Below are positions 30,196 to 39,007 of a DNA stretch of 64,000 nucleotides, piece after piece; position 1 is the stretch's first letter; each line of letters opens with the position of its first letter. Under the pieces are notes generated by a model. The model saw nothing but the letters and a program-made list of their open reading frames with translations, was not told where the DNA came from and searched no databases. Origin of the DNA: Methylobacterium sp. C25 (GTDB taxonomy: Bacteria > Pseudomonadota > Alphaproteobacteria > Rhizobiales > Beijerinckiaceae); contig NZ_JAAUVI010000004.1 in NCBI RefSeq assembly GCF_021352225.1, positions 124,001-188,000 of the forward strand, given 5' to 3'. The position numbers were made by a program, and so were the translations under genes.

Positions 30196-31247
30196 GATGC
30201 AGTGCTCCGGGCGACCGGCGTCCAGACCACCTCGTCGATGCGCGGCGCGCCGGTGGCAAGCATCACCAGCCGGTCAAAGCCGAGCGCGATGCCCGAGGCC
30301 TCCGGCATGATCGCGAGGGCGTCCAGAAAATCCTCGTCGATCGGGTAGCGCTCGCCGTAGACGCGCGCCTTCTCGTCCATCTCGGCCTCGAAGCGGCGGC
30401 GCTGCTCGGCCGGATTGGTCAGCTCTCCGAAGGCGTTGGCGAGCTCGACGCCGCAGGCATAGAGTTCGAAACGCTCAGCCACCCGCGGATCGTAGGGGCT
30501 CGGTCGGGCGAGAGCCGCTTCGCTCACCGGGTATTCGCAAAGGATGGTCGGGCGGCCATCGCCGAGATGCGGCTCGATCAGGCCGACCAGGATGCGGGAA
30601 TAGAGATCCGCCCAGCTGTCGTCCGAGGCGACGCGCAGGCCTCGCGCGGCAACGGCGGCAGCGAGCCGATCGCGATCGGTCTGGCCGTCGTCCGAGAGTG
30701 TCGCCAGTAGATCGATGTCGGCATGACGCATGAAGGCTTCGGCGACGGTCAGGCGCTCGAACTCGGCGAAGGGATCGGCCTCACGGCCGCGATAGGCGAG
30801 GCGGGTGACGCCGGCCGTCCCGGCGGCGAGCGCCAGCAGGTCGGCGCAGTCCCGCATCAGGGTCTCGTAGCCCTCTCCCGCTCGGTACCACTCGACCATC
30901 GTGAATTCGGGATGGTGCAGCGGCCCGCGCTCGCGATTGCGAAAAACCTTGGCGATGCTGAGGATCTTCGGCTCGCCGGCCGCCAGCAATTTCTTGCAGG
31001 CGAATTCCGGCGAGGTGTGCAGGTAGAGTTTTTCGCGACCGCCATCGGGTTGGATCGCCTCGGTGGCGAAGGCCGAGAGATGCGCCTCGTTGCCCGGCGA
31101 GACCTGCAAGCAAGCGGCTTCCACCTCGACGAAATCCTGCGCGTAAAAATGCGCGCGCAGAGCCGCCTGGATGCGGTTTCGCGCCATCAGCAGCGGGCGC
31201 CGATCCGCATGGACCTGCGGTTGCCACCAGGGGGAGGGAGGGTTCAC
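30192..31247 (-). CDS. epmA: EF-P lysine aminoacylase (EpmA/PoxA/GenX)
   Basis: A 351-residue paralogue of the class II lysyl-tRNA synthetase catalytic domain without the anticodon-binding domain. It attaches (R)-beta-lysine to the conserved Lys of elongation factor P. Class II features seen are the FVEVEAACLQVSPGNEAHL segment, RNRERGPLHHPEFTMVEWYR (motif 2) and the C-terminal GIALGFDRLVML (motif 3). The start is GTG 31247, preceding the first conserved motif; upstream reading overlaps the divergent promoter region and efp. Confidence 0.94.
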   Translation of the reverse strand: MNPPSPWWQPQVHADRRPLLMARNRIQAALRAHFYAQDFVEVEAACLQVSPGNEAHLSAFATEAIQPDGGREKLYLHTSPEFACKKLLAAGEPKILSIAKVFRNRERGPLHHPEFTMVEWYRAGEGYETLMRDCADLLALAAGTAGVTRLAYRGREADPFAEFERLTVAEAFMRHADIDLLATLSDDGQTDRDRLAAAVAARGLRVASDDSWADLYSRILVGLIEPHLGDGRPTILCEYPVSEAALARPSPYDPRVAERFELYACGVELANAFGELTNPAEQRRRFEAEMDEKARVYGERYPIDEDFLDALAIMPEASGIALGFDRLVMLATGAPRIDEVVWTPVARSTAS

Positions 31248-31379
31248 GCTGCGCCGGCTCTTTAGATTGACGGGTCTCGGCTGGCACGAAGGCGGCGGAT
31301 GCGGTAGGGGCTGCAGCGATATTTCGCTACGGCGTCGCCGCATCGGCCCGGCGCCCTCGACAAAACAAGGTCTACGCTC

Positions 31380-31946
31380 GTGAAGGTGATCGCCTCGACG
31401 CTCCGCAAGGGCAATGTCGTCGACAAGGACGGCAAGCTCTACGTCATCCTGACGGCGGAGAACATCCACCCCGGCAAGGGCACCCCGGTGACCCAGCTCG
31501 ACATGCGCCGCATCACCGACGGCGTGAAGGTCTCCGAGCGCTACCGCACCACCGAGCAGGTCGAGCGCGCCTTCGTCGAGGATCGCGAGCACACCTTCCT
31601 CTACAACGACGCCGAGGGGTTTCACTTCATGAACCCCGAGAACTACGAGCAGATCGCGGTGCCCGAGGACGTGGTCGGCTCCTCCGCCCCCTACCTGCAG
31701 GAGGGCATGGCCGTGATGCTCTCGCAGCACAACGGCGTGCCGTTGACCATCGAGCTGCCGGCGCGCGTGACGCTCGAAATCGTCGACACCGAGCCGGTGA
31801 CCAAGGGTCAAACGGCGTCCTCGTCCTACAAGCCGGCGATGCTCTCGAACGGCGTGAAGACCACGGTGCCGCCGCATATCCAGACCGGCACCCGCGTCGT
31901 GATCATGACGGCCGACGGTTCCTACGTCGAACGCGCCAAGGACTGA
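31380..31946 (+). CDS. efp: Elongation factor P
   Basis: A 188-residue translation factor that rescues ribosomes stalled at polyproline stretches. The three-domain length is normal. The modification loop HPGKGTP holds the target Lys at position 33, matching the adjacent epmA/epmB genes, so the protein is probably beta-lysylated. The start is GTG 31380, the first codon of the family N-terminus ([11 protein letters not shown]). Confidence 0.97.
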   Translation: MKVIASTLRKGNVVDKDGKLYVILTAENIHPGKGTPVTQLDMRRITDGVKVSERYRTTEQVERAFVEDREHTFLYNDAEGFHFMNPENYEQIAVPEDVVGSSAPYLQEGMAVMLSQHNGVPLTIELPARVTLEIVDTEPVTKGQTASSSYKPAMLSNGVKTTVPPHIQTGTRVVIMTADGSYVERAKD

Positions 31947-31969
31947 TTTTTATCAGCTGAGACACGATC

Positions 31970-32989
31970 TTACGGCGGGGAGGCGGTGCCCTCCGCCGCC
32001 TCGTAGCATTGCCGGGCGAATCTCTGCGCTTTCGCCCGCTGCTCCAGCGTATAGGGGATGCCGCTTCCCCAGAGCCCCTCGCGGCGCAGGACGTCAGCGA
32101 CACATTGGCTCGCGATCCGACAGGCCTCGGTCGAGCCGCCCGTGCGGGTGCAGTTGCCCTCGAATTCTGCCCGAAACTCCGAGACGCCCGCATTCGGGTT
32201 CGGTCCGGTCACGCTGACCACCGCGTAGACCAGCGCGAACAGTATCGGCTGGTGAACGAGATAGATCGCGAGGCTGTGCCGCCCGGCGAGGCTCGCGGCC
32301 CGACCGAGCCTGCCCTCGGCCTGCCATGCTGCGACGCGCGAGCGCAGGAAGGCCGGCAGCCCGAGCTGGCCTAGCGCGATCCCTGCACAGACGATCCCGA
32401 ACCAGGGAAACAGGGGCACCCAGTCGTTCGTCTGCGGCGGCAAGTGGGCAAGGCCGAGAAATCCGAGCGCCGGGTCGTCGAGCAGCGGCGCGCGCAGCGT
32501 ATAGCTGCCGAGGATGAACGCGACGCACAGCAAGGCGCTGATCACGGCGCTCGGTCGGCGGGGCATCAGGAGCAGCGGCAGCGCGAGCACGCTGGAGTTG
32601 GCGATGCAGTGCAGGATGCCAAAGAAGATGTAGCCGTCCCGCATGAACCAGAACGTCGCGGCGGTGATCAGGACCGCGCCGCCACCGATCCGGGCGAGCC
32701 GCATCAGATAAGGCCGCCAGCGCAGGCCGTTGCGGGTGGCCAGCACGAGGCCAATCCCGACGAGCAGCAGGAAACTTCCGGCGATGAGATGGGCGATGAC
32801 CCGCCCGGGCGTGGTCAGCGCCGCATTCAACGGCGTCAGACGGAGAAACCCGAGATCCCAGGTGAAATGATAGGACGCCATCGCGAGCAGTGCCGCGCCG
32901 CGGGCGGCGTCGATCGCGTCGATGCGGCTTTGGGAGCGGGGGGCCTCCGCGGCCATGGCGGCAGCGGAGGAGGGGCTGGCGTCGTGCAT
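31970..32989 (-). CDS. DUF1624 (heparan-alpha-glucosaminide N-acetyltransferase-like) membrane protein
   Basis: A 339-residue multi-spanning membrane protein with about seven to eight hydrophobic segments between residues 30 and 265. The N-terminal RIDAIDAARGAALLAMASYHFTWD segment is typical of the family (DUF1624), and LHCIANSSVLALPLL supports it. The family relates to HGSNAT acyltransferases. The C-terminal 70 residues are soluble and carry three Cys (CTRTGGSTEAC and CVADVL), probably periplasmic disulfides; this tail is unusual and may be lineage-specific. The start ATG 32989 fits the family. Confidence 0.83.
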   Translation of the reverse strand: MHDASPSSAAAMAAEAPRSQSRIDAIDAARGAALLAMASYHFTWDLGFLRLTPLNAALTTPGRVIAHLIAGSFLLLVGIGLVLATRNGLRWRPYLMRLARIGGGAVLITAATFWFMRDGYIFFGILHCIANSSVLALPLLLMPRRPSAVISALLCVAFILGSYTLRAPLLDDPALGFLGLAHLPPQTNDWVPLFPWFGIVCAGIALGQLGLPAFLRSRVAAWQAEGRLGRAASLAGRHSLAIYLVHQPILFALVYAVVSVTGPNPNAGVSEFRAEFEGNCTRTGGSTEACRIASQCVADVLRREGLWGSGIPYTLEQRAKAQRFARQCYEAAEGTASPP

Positions 32990-33265
32990 GGGCTTGCGCG
33001 TAGCATCCTTGCTGGGACGGAGCGATGCCCGGCGGTGCCTCTCGTGATTGTGACCGGGCACGGTTTCGCGCGCGAACATTATGACGTCGCGCGGTGATCA
33101 CGCGCGACATGCCCGAGCATGACTGTGGCAAGACTGCCGAATCACGAAAAAATGCAATGTTCACGCGCCGGCTTGCCTCGCGAACGGGCTTCCGCCGAAT
33201 CCGGACTTTGTTAACCTGACATCAGAATCGCGTCGGCGTGATTCGGTTCGGTTCGGGTTGCTTAC

Positions 33266-33871
33266 ATGTCGAACGATCACGGAACGGCAGAGGACGAGCG
33301 CGCCGCCGCAGCGCTCCCGGAGGACGGAGCGCGCGAGGCGCAAGTCGAACGGCCGCTCGACCTCGTCGAGGTCTCAGGGCGCATCAAGTGGTTCGACGTC
33401 TCCAAGGGATTCGGCTTCATCGTTCCGGATGACGGCTCGCCCGACGTGCTGCTCCACGTCACCTGCCTGCGCCGCGACGGTCACCAGAGCGCAAGCGAGG
33501 GCGCGCGCATCGTCGTGGAGGCCGTGGAACGGCCGCGCGGCTGGCAGGCGTTCCGGGTGGTCTCGCTCGACCAGTCGACCGCAACCCATCCATCCGAACT
33601 GCCGATGCCGCGCACCCATGTCAGCGTGACGCCGACGAGCGGGCTCGAGACGGCGGTGGTGAAGTGGTTCAATCGCCTGCGTGGTTTCGGCTTCGTCAGC
33701 TGTGGCGAGGGCAAGCCGGACATCTTCGTGCACATGGAGACCCTGCGCCGCTACGGCATCGCCGAGCTGAAGCCGGGCGATACCGTGCTCGTGCGTTACG
33801 GCGACGGCTCGAAGGGTGCTATGGCGGCGGAAGTTCGCCTCGTCGACGGGGCGCTTCCGGCCTCTCACTGA
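33266..33871 (+). CDS. Double cold-shock-domain protein
   Basis: A 201-residue protein with two cold-shock domains, at about residues 35-100 and 125-195. Both have RNP-type surfaces: [17 protein letters not shown] and the second [16 protein letters not shown]. Tandem CSDs are common in alphaproteobacteria and bind single-stranded nucleic acid. The N-terminal 30 residues are charged and disordered. It is followed after 10 bases by the DUF192 gene. The divergent upstream region of about 275 bases should hold its promoter. Confidence 0.92.
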   Translation: MSNDHGTAEDERAAAALPEDGAREAQVERPLDLVEVSGRIKWFDVSKGFGFIVPDDGSPDVLLHVTCLRRDGHQSASEGARIVVEAVERPRGWQAFRVVSLDQSTATHPSELPMPRTHVSVTPTSGLETAVVKWFNRLRGFGFVSCGEGKPDIFVHMETLRRYGIAELKPGDTVLVRYGDGSKGAMAAEVRLVDGALPASH

Positions 33872-33881
33872 CGGTACCCCG

Positions 33882-34397
33882 ATGGTCTCGAGCCTGCTTC
33901 GCCGCCGCGCCGCACTGGCGCTCGCCGCCTCGCTTCTCGCCGCTCCGCTCGCCACATCCGTTCTCGCCGTGCCCGCGCGCGCGGAAAAACCCGTCGACGA
34001 CATGTCAGGGGCGCTCACCGAACCTCTGGCCATCGTCTCGAAGAGCGGCCGCCACGCCTTCAAGGTCGAGGTGATGCGCACCGATTCCGACCGCGGCCGC
34101 GGCCTGATGTTCCGCAAGTCGCTGGCGGCCGACCGGGGCATGCTGTTCGATTTCGAACAGGTGCAGACGGTCAATATGTGGATGAAGAACACCTACCTGC
34201 CGCTCGACATGGTGTTCATCCGGGCTGACGGAACCGTGGCCCGCGTCGCCGCCGATACCGAGCCCTTCTCCACCAAGGTGATCCCCTCGGGCGAGCCGGT
34301 GCTCGCAGTGCTGGAGGTGAATGCCGGCACTGCGCAGAAGCTCGGCATCCGGTCCGGCGATCGCGTGGAACATGCGATGTTCAAGGGCCGGCCCTGA
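33882..34397 (+). CDS. DUF192 family protein, exported
   Basis: A 171-residue protein. Residues 1-35 form a signal peptide (ALAAS-type core, cleavage around AVPARA). The DUF192 domain (about 50-170) shows the motif RGLMFRKSLAADRGMLFDF and the MWMKNTYLPLDMVF segment. The function is unknown; members are widespread small secreted proteins. The start ATG 33882 is taken because it gives the signal peptide. A 14-base palindrome (34391-34404) straddles the stop. Confidence 0.9.
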   Translation: MVSSLLRRRAALALAASLLAAPLATSVLAVPARAEKPVDDMSGALTEPLAIVSKSGRHAFKVEVMRTDSDRGRGLMFRKSLAADRGMLFDFEQVQTVNMWMKNTYLPLDMVFIRADGTVARVAADTEPFSTKVIPSGEPVLAVLEVNAGTAQKLGIRSGDRVEHAMFKGRP

Positions 34398-34517
34398 TCA
34401 GGGCAACCGTGTCTAATCCTTAGCCGAGTATTGCAAACGCATCGGTGCCGTACCCCCAAATGGGTATGGCACAGCTCGTTCGCCTGCGCGTTGTCTCGCA
34501 GTAGGCGGAGTTCAGCC

Positions 34518-34694
34518 ATGTTCACATTCAGCGAGACGGCGCCCGGCCAGTGGCAGTGGAGCTTCGCCTTCGGCAAGCATGTCCTGGCTCACGCCGAGGA
34601 GGCTTATGCAAGCCGCGGCAAGGCGATGGCCGCCGCAGAGGTATTTGCGCGCGGGGTCGGGCAAGCGCTCGTTCAACTGATCGGACATCGCTGA
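34518..34694 (+). CDS. Small hypothetical protein (58 residues)
   Basis: A 58-residue protein beginning MFTFSETAPG, preceded by a convincing GGCGGAG ribosome site six bases before ATG 34518. The sequence has a short strand-like part (QWQWSFAF) then an amphipathic helix (EEAYASRGKAMAAAEVFA). It slightly recalls DUF1508/YegP repeats but is not clearly related. It lies downstream of the DUF192 gene by 120 bases. Confidence 0.55.
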   Translation: MFTFSETAPGQWQWSFAFGKHVLAHAEEAYASRGKAMAAAEVFARGVGQALVQLIGHR

Positions 34695-34844
34695 GCGCAA
34701 GCAGAAGCCCGCCACGGCGAACCGGACGGGCGTCATCTTCGACGAAAAAGTCTTACGCCGCCTTCGGCAGTGAACGCATGTCGATGACGTAGCGGACCTT
34801 CACGTCGCTCTTCTGCATGCGGGGATAGGCGGCGTGGCCGGGTC

Positions 34845-36170
34845 TCACGGGCCTGCGGCGAGGCTCGGCGCCGTGCGGTGATCGAGGATCTCTTCGCACC
34901 AGGCGGCCACACGAAGGAGGCGCAAGTCGTCGCGGTAGCGGCCGACGAGCTGGATGCCGAGCGGCAGGCCGTCGTGCAGTCCTGCCGGCAGGTTCACGGC
35001 CGGGGTGCCGAGGAAGGTCCAGGGCACGCAGAAAGCCGGATTGCCCGTATAGGCGAGGCCTTCCGGGGCCGCCCCCGCCGCCGGCAGCGTCAGGATCGCG
35101 TCGAAGCCGTCGAGCACGGTGGCGAGCTCCCTGCGAAGCCGCGTCTGCAGGCGCAGGGCATCGACATAGGCTGGTGCGGCGATCGCGGCTCCCTCGGCGA
35201 TGAGTTCCTTCAGGACGGCGCTGACCAGGTCCGGATGGCGCTCCGCCAATGGCGCGAAGATGGCCGAGGCCTCGCAGGCCAGGATGATCCGCCCGGCCTC
35301 CCACATCCCAGCGAAGGAATCGGGCAGCGCGAACGCCTCCACGGTGCCTCCAGCGTCCCTAAAGCGGGCAGCCGCGGCCTCGGTCAGCGCCTTCTGCGAA
35401 TCGTCCGCCGCATCCCAAAGGCTAGTCTTCACAAAGGCGAGGCGCGGAGCCGGCAGCGGCGCGAGGCCGCCATCGAGGGTGAAGCCCGGCAACGGCCGTC
35501 CGTGCGGGTCGGTATCGCTGACGGCGGCCAGCAGATACAGCGCGAAGGCGGCATCCCCGACCGAGCGCGTGAACACACCGACATGGTCGAGGGACGGCGC
35601 CAGGGCATGGACACCGGTGCGGGGAATCGCGCCGTAGCTCGGCTTGAGCCCAACGACGCCGCAGAAGGCGGCGGGGCGGATCACGGAGCCGAAGGTCTGG
35701 CTGCCGAGCGCCAGCGGCGCCAGCCCCGCGGCCACGGCCGCGGCGGAACCGCTCGACGAGCCGCCGGGCGTGTGGGCGGTGTTCCAGGGATTGCGCGTTG
35801 GCCCGGGGTGCCGCCAGGCGAATTCCGTGGTCACGGTCTTGCCGATCACCGTGGCGCCGAGCGAGCGCAGCCGCTCCACCACCCAGGCATCGGCATCGGG
35901 GATGCGGTCGGCATAAATCGGGGAGCCGTTGGTGGTCGGCAGGCCACTCGTCGCGAAGATGTCCTTCACCGCCACGGGGATGCCGGCGAGCGGGCCGGCC
36001 GTGGTCGCGGCGTCACCCGGATCGGCGATGCAGGTGAAGGCCCGGATCTCGGGGTCGATCCGGCGGATCCGCTCGACGAGGGCGGCGCGATAGGCCGCGC
36101 CGTCGAGGCGGCCGTCACGGATGGCGCGGGCGGCCTCGACGAGGCCGAGAGTGTGCGCTTCCATCGTCAT
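34845..36170 (-). CDS. Amidase (amidase signature family)
   Basis: A 441-residue enzyme of the amidase signature family (Ser-Ser-Lys triad). The Lys is in AVKDIFATSG and the Ser cluster in TPGGSSSGSAAAVAAG. It hydrolyses an amide or carbamate, probably the imported compound or its product. Its ATG overlaps the stop of the substrate-binding-protein gene (TGATG at 36172-36168), making it part of the transport operon. A GatA role is unlikely because the operon is a transporter one and no gatB or gatC is present. Confidence 0.9.
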   Translation of the reverse strand: MTMEAHTLGLVEAARAIRDGRLDGAAYRAALVERIRRIDPEIRAFTCIADPGDAATTAGPLAGIPVAVKDIFATSGLPTTNGSPIYADRIPDADAWVVERLRSLGATVIGKTVTTEFAWRHPGPTRNPWNTAHTPGGSSSGSAAAVAAGLAPLALGSQTFGSVIRPAAFCGVVGLKPSYGAIPRTGVHALAPSLDHVGVFTRSVGDAAFALYLLAAVSDTDPHGRPLPGFTLDGGLAPLPAPRLAFVKTSLWDAADDSQKALTEAAAARFRDAGGTVEAFALPDSFAGMWEAGRIILACEASAIFAPLAERHPDLVSAVLKELIAEGAAIAAPAYVDALRLQTRLRRELATVLDGFDAILTLPAAGAAPEGLAYTGNPAFCVPWTFLGTPAVNLPAGLHDGLPLGIQLVGRYRDDLRLLRVAAWCEEILDHRTAPSLAAGP

Positions 36171-37132
36171 CAGTTTCCGGCGATCGCCTTCTCGATGAAG
36201 GAACGCCGCACGAAGGTCGCGTAGTCCGGCTGGGCCGCGAGGTTGCCGAGCGCGATCTGGGTATCGAGGCCGACCTTCAGCGCATCCGGGCTGATGTCGG
36301 CGGTCTCCGGATAGACCTTCTCGGCCATCATGCGCTTGACCGCGGCCTCGACCACGGCCGGATCGAGGGTCGGAAATTCCTTCTTGGCGACGGCAATGGC
36401 CTTGGCCTGGTCGGTCTTCATCAGGACGAGGGCCGCCTGCAGGCCGTTGACGAAAGCCTGGGCGGTCGCCGGATCGACGTCCTTGCGGGCGCTGATCGCC
36501 GAGAAGGCGTAGGCGCCGTAATGCTGCGGGAAGCCGACGAGCACCTTCATGCCCTTGGCCACCGCCTGGTCGAGGCCAGGCTCGTACATCACCGCGACCT
36601 TGGCCTGACCGGCCAGGAACGGGCCGGGCTCGGTGCCGATCTGGACCTGCGTGATGTTCACGTCGTCCTTCGCCATCCCGTTCTCCTTCAGGTACTTGAG
36701 GAAGAGCGAGGTGCTGGTGGTGGGCATCAGGCCGGCGACGATGGTCTGGCCCTTGAGGTCCTTGGCCTCCTTGAAGGGGAAGTCCGGAGTCGCGGCGATC
36801 CAGACGGCGGCACCGTTGACCACGTTGCAGATGATGTTGACCGGTGCGCCCTTCGAGGCGGCCACCGCCGTCCATTCCGGCCCGTGCAGCGAGAACTGCG
36901 CGCTCTTCGAGATCACCGCCGAGAGGGCGACGCTCGGGGCGCCGGCCGTCTCCTTGGTGACGTCGATTCCGGCCTTCTCGAACAGGCCTTCGTCCAGGGC
37001 CACGTAGAGCGGCAGGTAGAGCATCGACTGGAAGGCCTGGGAGACCGTGGCCTTGAGGTTGGCGGCAGCGGCCGGCGTGGCGCAGGCGAGCGCGGCGGCG
37101 AGAAAGGCCGCGGAACGGAAGGACTTCAACAT
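36170..37132 (-). CDS. ABC transporter substrate-binding protein (SsuA/NMT1-like)
   Basis: A 320-residue periplasmic binding protein with an N-terminal signal peptide (about residues 1-23). The fold and motifs (SMLYLPLYVALDEGLFEKAG near residues 35-54, GTEPGPFL) match the SsuA/TauA/NMT1/THI5 group, which binds sulfonates, pyrimidines or other organic N/S compounds. The exact ligand cannot be told. ATG 37132 gives a proper signal peptide; the longer upstream reading does not. Confidence 0.9.
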   Translation of the reverse strand: MLKSFRSAAFLAAALACATPAAAANLKATVSQAFQSMLYLPLYVALDEGLFEKAGIDVTKETAGAPSVALSAVISKSAQFSLHGPEWTAVAASKGAPVNIICNVVNGAAVWIAATPDFPFKEAKDLKGQTIVAGLMPTTSTSLFLKYLKENGMAKDDVNITQVQIGTEPGPFLAGQAKVAVMYEPGLDQAVAKGMKVLVGFPQHYGAYAFSAISARKDVDPATAQAFVNGLQAALVLMKTDQAKAIAVAKKEFPTLDPAVVEAAVKRMMAEKVYPETADISPDALKVGLDTQIALGNLAAQPDYATFVRRSFIEKAIAGN

Positions 37133-37200
37133 CGAGAATCCGTGGGAGAGGAGGGAGAGAAGGCGGCCCGAGCCGGGCCGCCGAGGGCAAGAGCGGGGGC

Positions 37201-38079
37201 TCAGACCTGGACCTGGCCGGCGGTCGAGATCTGCTTCCAGGGCAGGATCCGGCGCTCGACGAAGTCGATCAGGTGGTAGAGGACGAAGCCGACGAACATC
37301 AGCACGAACAGCCCGGCCCAAACCGTGTTGAGGTCGTAGAGGGACGAGGCGTTGTAGATCAGGTGGCCGAGGCCGCGCTGGGACGAGATGAACTCGCCGA
37401 CCACCGCACCGACCAGCGCGAAGCCGATATTGATGCGGAACATCCCGATGATCGCCGGCAGGGTCGAGGGCACGATCACCGAGCGAAAGATCTTGTTCTT
37501 CGAGGCGCCCATCGAGGCGAGCAGGGCCTGGAGGTCGGGATCGGCGTCACGCGCGGCCTGATAGGCGGCGATCAGCGCGACGAGGGCGGTCAGCGAGACC
37601 GCGAGCGCCACCTTCGAGATGAAGCCGGTGCCGAACCACAGGATGACGATCGGCGCGAGTGCGATCTTCGGCACCGAGTTGATGGCGACGATGAACGGCT
37701 CGACGATGCGGGCCACGAGGGTCGAGTACCAGAGGGAGAGGCCGGCCAGGGACCCGAGGGCCGTGCCGATCACGAAGCCGAGGATCGCCTCGATCAGCGT
37801 GTACCAGGTATCGGTGAGGAGGCTCCCGTCGAGCAGGCTGGCGCGGAAGACCTGCCAGATGCCCGAGGGCGCACCGACGAGGAAGGCGTCGAGCCAGGCG
37901 GCGTCGACCGCGATCTCCCAGATGATGAAAAAAGCGGCAACCGCTGCGAGCTGGATCAGGCCGCGCCCGAGCCGCGTGTCGATGGCGCGGGCGATGGGGC
38001 CGGGACCGCGCCGCGGCATGCTCATGCTCCGATTCGAGGACACGGCGCGGCTGCCGCTTTTCAGGGCTTGCGTGGTCAT
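37201..38079 (-). CDS. ABC transporter permease (SsuC/TauC-like)
   Basis: A 292-residue inner-membrane permease with about six membrane segments. The conserved EAA loop (EPFIVAINSVPKIALAP) typical of BPD_transp_1 permeases is present, and the C-terminal half holds ISSQRGLGHLIYNASS. The start ATG 38079 overlaps the ATPase stop as TGATG, so the ATPase and permease are coupled. Confidence 0.92.
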   Translation of the reverse strand: MTTQALKSGSRAVSSNRSMSMPRRGPGPIARAIDTRLGRGLIQLAAVAAFFIIWEIAVDAAWLDAFLVGAPSGIWQVFRASLLDGSLLTDTWYTLIEAILGFVIGTALGSLAGLSLWYSTLVARIVEPFIVAINSVPKIALAPIVILWFGTGFISKVALAVSLTALVALIAAYQAARDADPDLQALLASMGASKNKIFRSVIVPSTLPAIIGMFRINIGFALVGAVVGEFISSQRGLGHLIYNASSLYDLNTVWAGLFVLMFVGFVLYHLIDFVERRILPWKQISTAGQVQV

Positions 38080-38870
38080 CAGGCAGCCTCCGCTCGGGTA
38101 CGGGTCTGGATGTCGAGTTCGCCGCACAGTGCGTGGAAGTATTCGGAGAAGCGCGGGTCGCTGCGCGCGCCGATCGGCGAACGGTCGCCGAGCTCGATCT
38201 CGTGGACGTTCTTGACCTGCGAGGGCCGGCCGCCGAGGACTACGACGCGCTTCGACAGCGCCACCGCCTCGTCGATGTCGTGCGTGACGAGCACCACGGT
38301 CTTGTTGAAGGTCTCGACCGCGTCGAGCAGCACGCCTTCGAGGTAGAGCCGGGTCTGGTAGTCGAGGGCCGAGAACGGCTCATCGAGGAGCAGGATGTCC
38401 GGGTCCATGATCAAGGTCCGGATCAGGGCGGCGCGCTGGCGCATGCCGCCGGACAGGGTCTTTGGATAGGCGTTCTCGAAGCCGCCGAGGCCGAAGCGCG
38501 CGAGGTAGTCCCGCGCCGTGTCCGTCGCCTGGCAGGGGTCGACGCCCTTCATCTCCAGCCCGAGCATCACGTTCTGCAGGACCGTGCGCCAGGGAAACAG
38601 CAGGTCCTTCTGCATCATGTAGCCGACCCGGCCGCGCAGTCCGAAGACCGGCTCGCCGCGGAAGAACATCGCGCCGCTATCGGGTTCGATCAGCCCCGCG
38701 ATGATATTGAACACCGTGGTCTTGCCGCACCCGGATGGACCGATAATCGAGACGAAGTCCCGCTCGTGAATGTCGAAGGTCAGCCCGTCGAGAACGGGCA
38801 CTGAGCCTCCCTTGGCGGGGAAAGCCTTCCGAATGCCGTTCAGGCGCAGTTGAACGTTGTTCGCCGTCAT
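38079..38870 (-). CDS. ABC transporter ATP-binding protein (SsuB/TauB-like)
   Basis: A 263-residue ATPase with Walker A GPSGCGKTT, signature LSGGMRQRAA and Walker B ILLLDEPFSALD, powering the adjacent permease. Start ATG 38870 gives the family N-terminus; upstream in-frame sequence does not match. It is the first gene of the four-gene ATPase/permease/binding-protein/amidase operon. A Crp/Fnr regulator gene lies upstream in the same orientation. Confidence 0.94.
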   Translation of the reverse strand: MTANNVQLRLNGIRKAFPAKGGSVPVLDGLTFDIHERDFVSIIGPSGCGKTTVFNIIAGLIEPDSGAMFFRGEPVFGLRGRVGYMMQKDLLFPWRTVLQNVMLGLEMKGVDPCQATDTARDYLARFGLGGFENAYPKTLSGGMRQRAALIRTLIMDPDILLLDEPFSALDYQTRLYLEGVLLDAVETFNKTVVLVTHDIDEAVALSKRVVVLGGRPSQVKNVHEIELGDRSPIGARSDPRFSEYFHALCGELDIQTRTRAEAA

Positions 38871-39007
38871 GCCGACTCCTCTTACGGAGCGGCACGCAGC
38901 AAACCTCGGGCCAATCTGCATTCAAAATTTAGAAGTCTGGCAGCCCGACTGCATGAAGCACCAGAAAGCCGGATTGCCCGCGTTGCAGCCGGCACGATGC
39001 CTCGGCC

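Noticed and set aside
31944..31957. Small CTGAT...ATCAG hairpin after efp
   Set aside because: Only five base pairs with a T-rich loop; too weak to call a terminator.
34845..36170. GatA subunit of the amidotransferase
   Set aside because: The gene is embedded in a transport operon and no gatB or gatC is nearby; the amidase signature alone does not define GatA.
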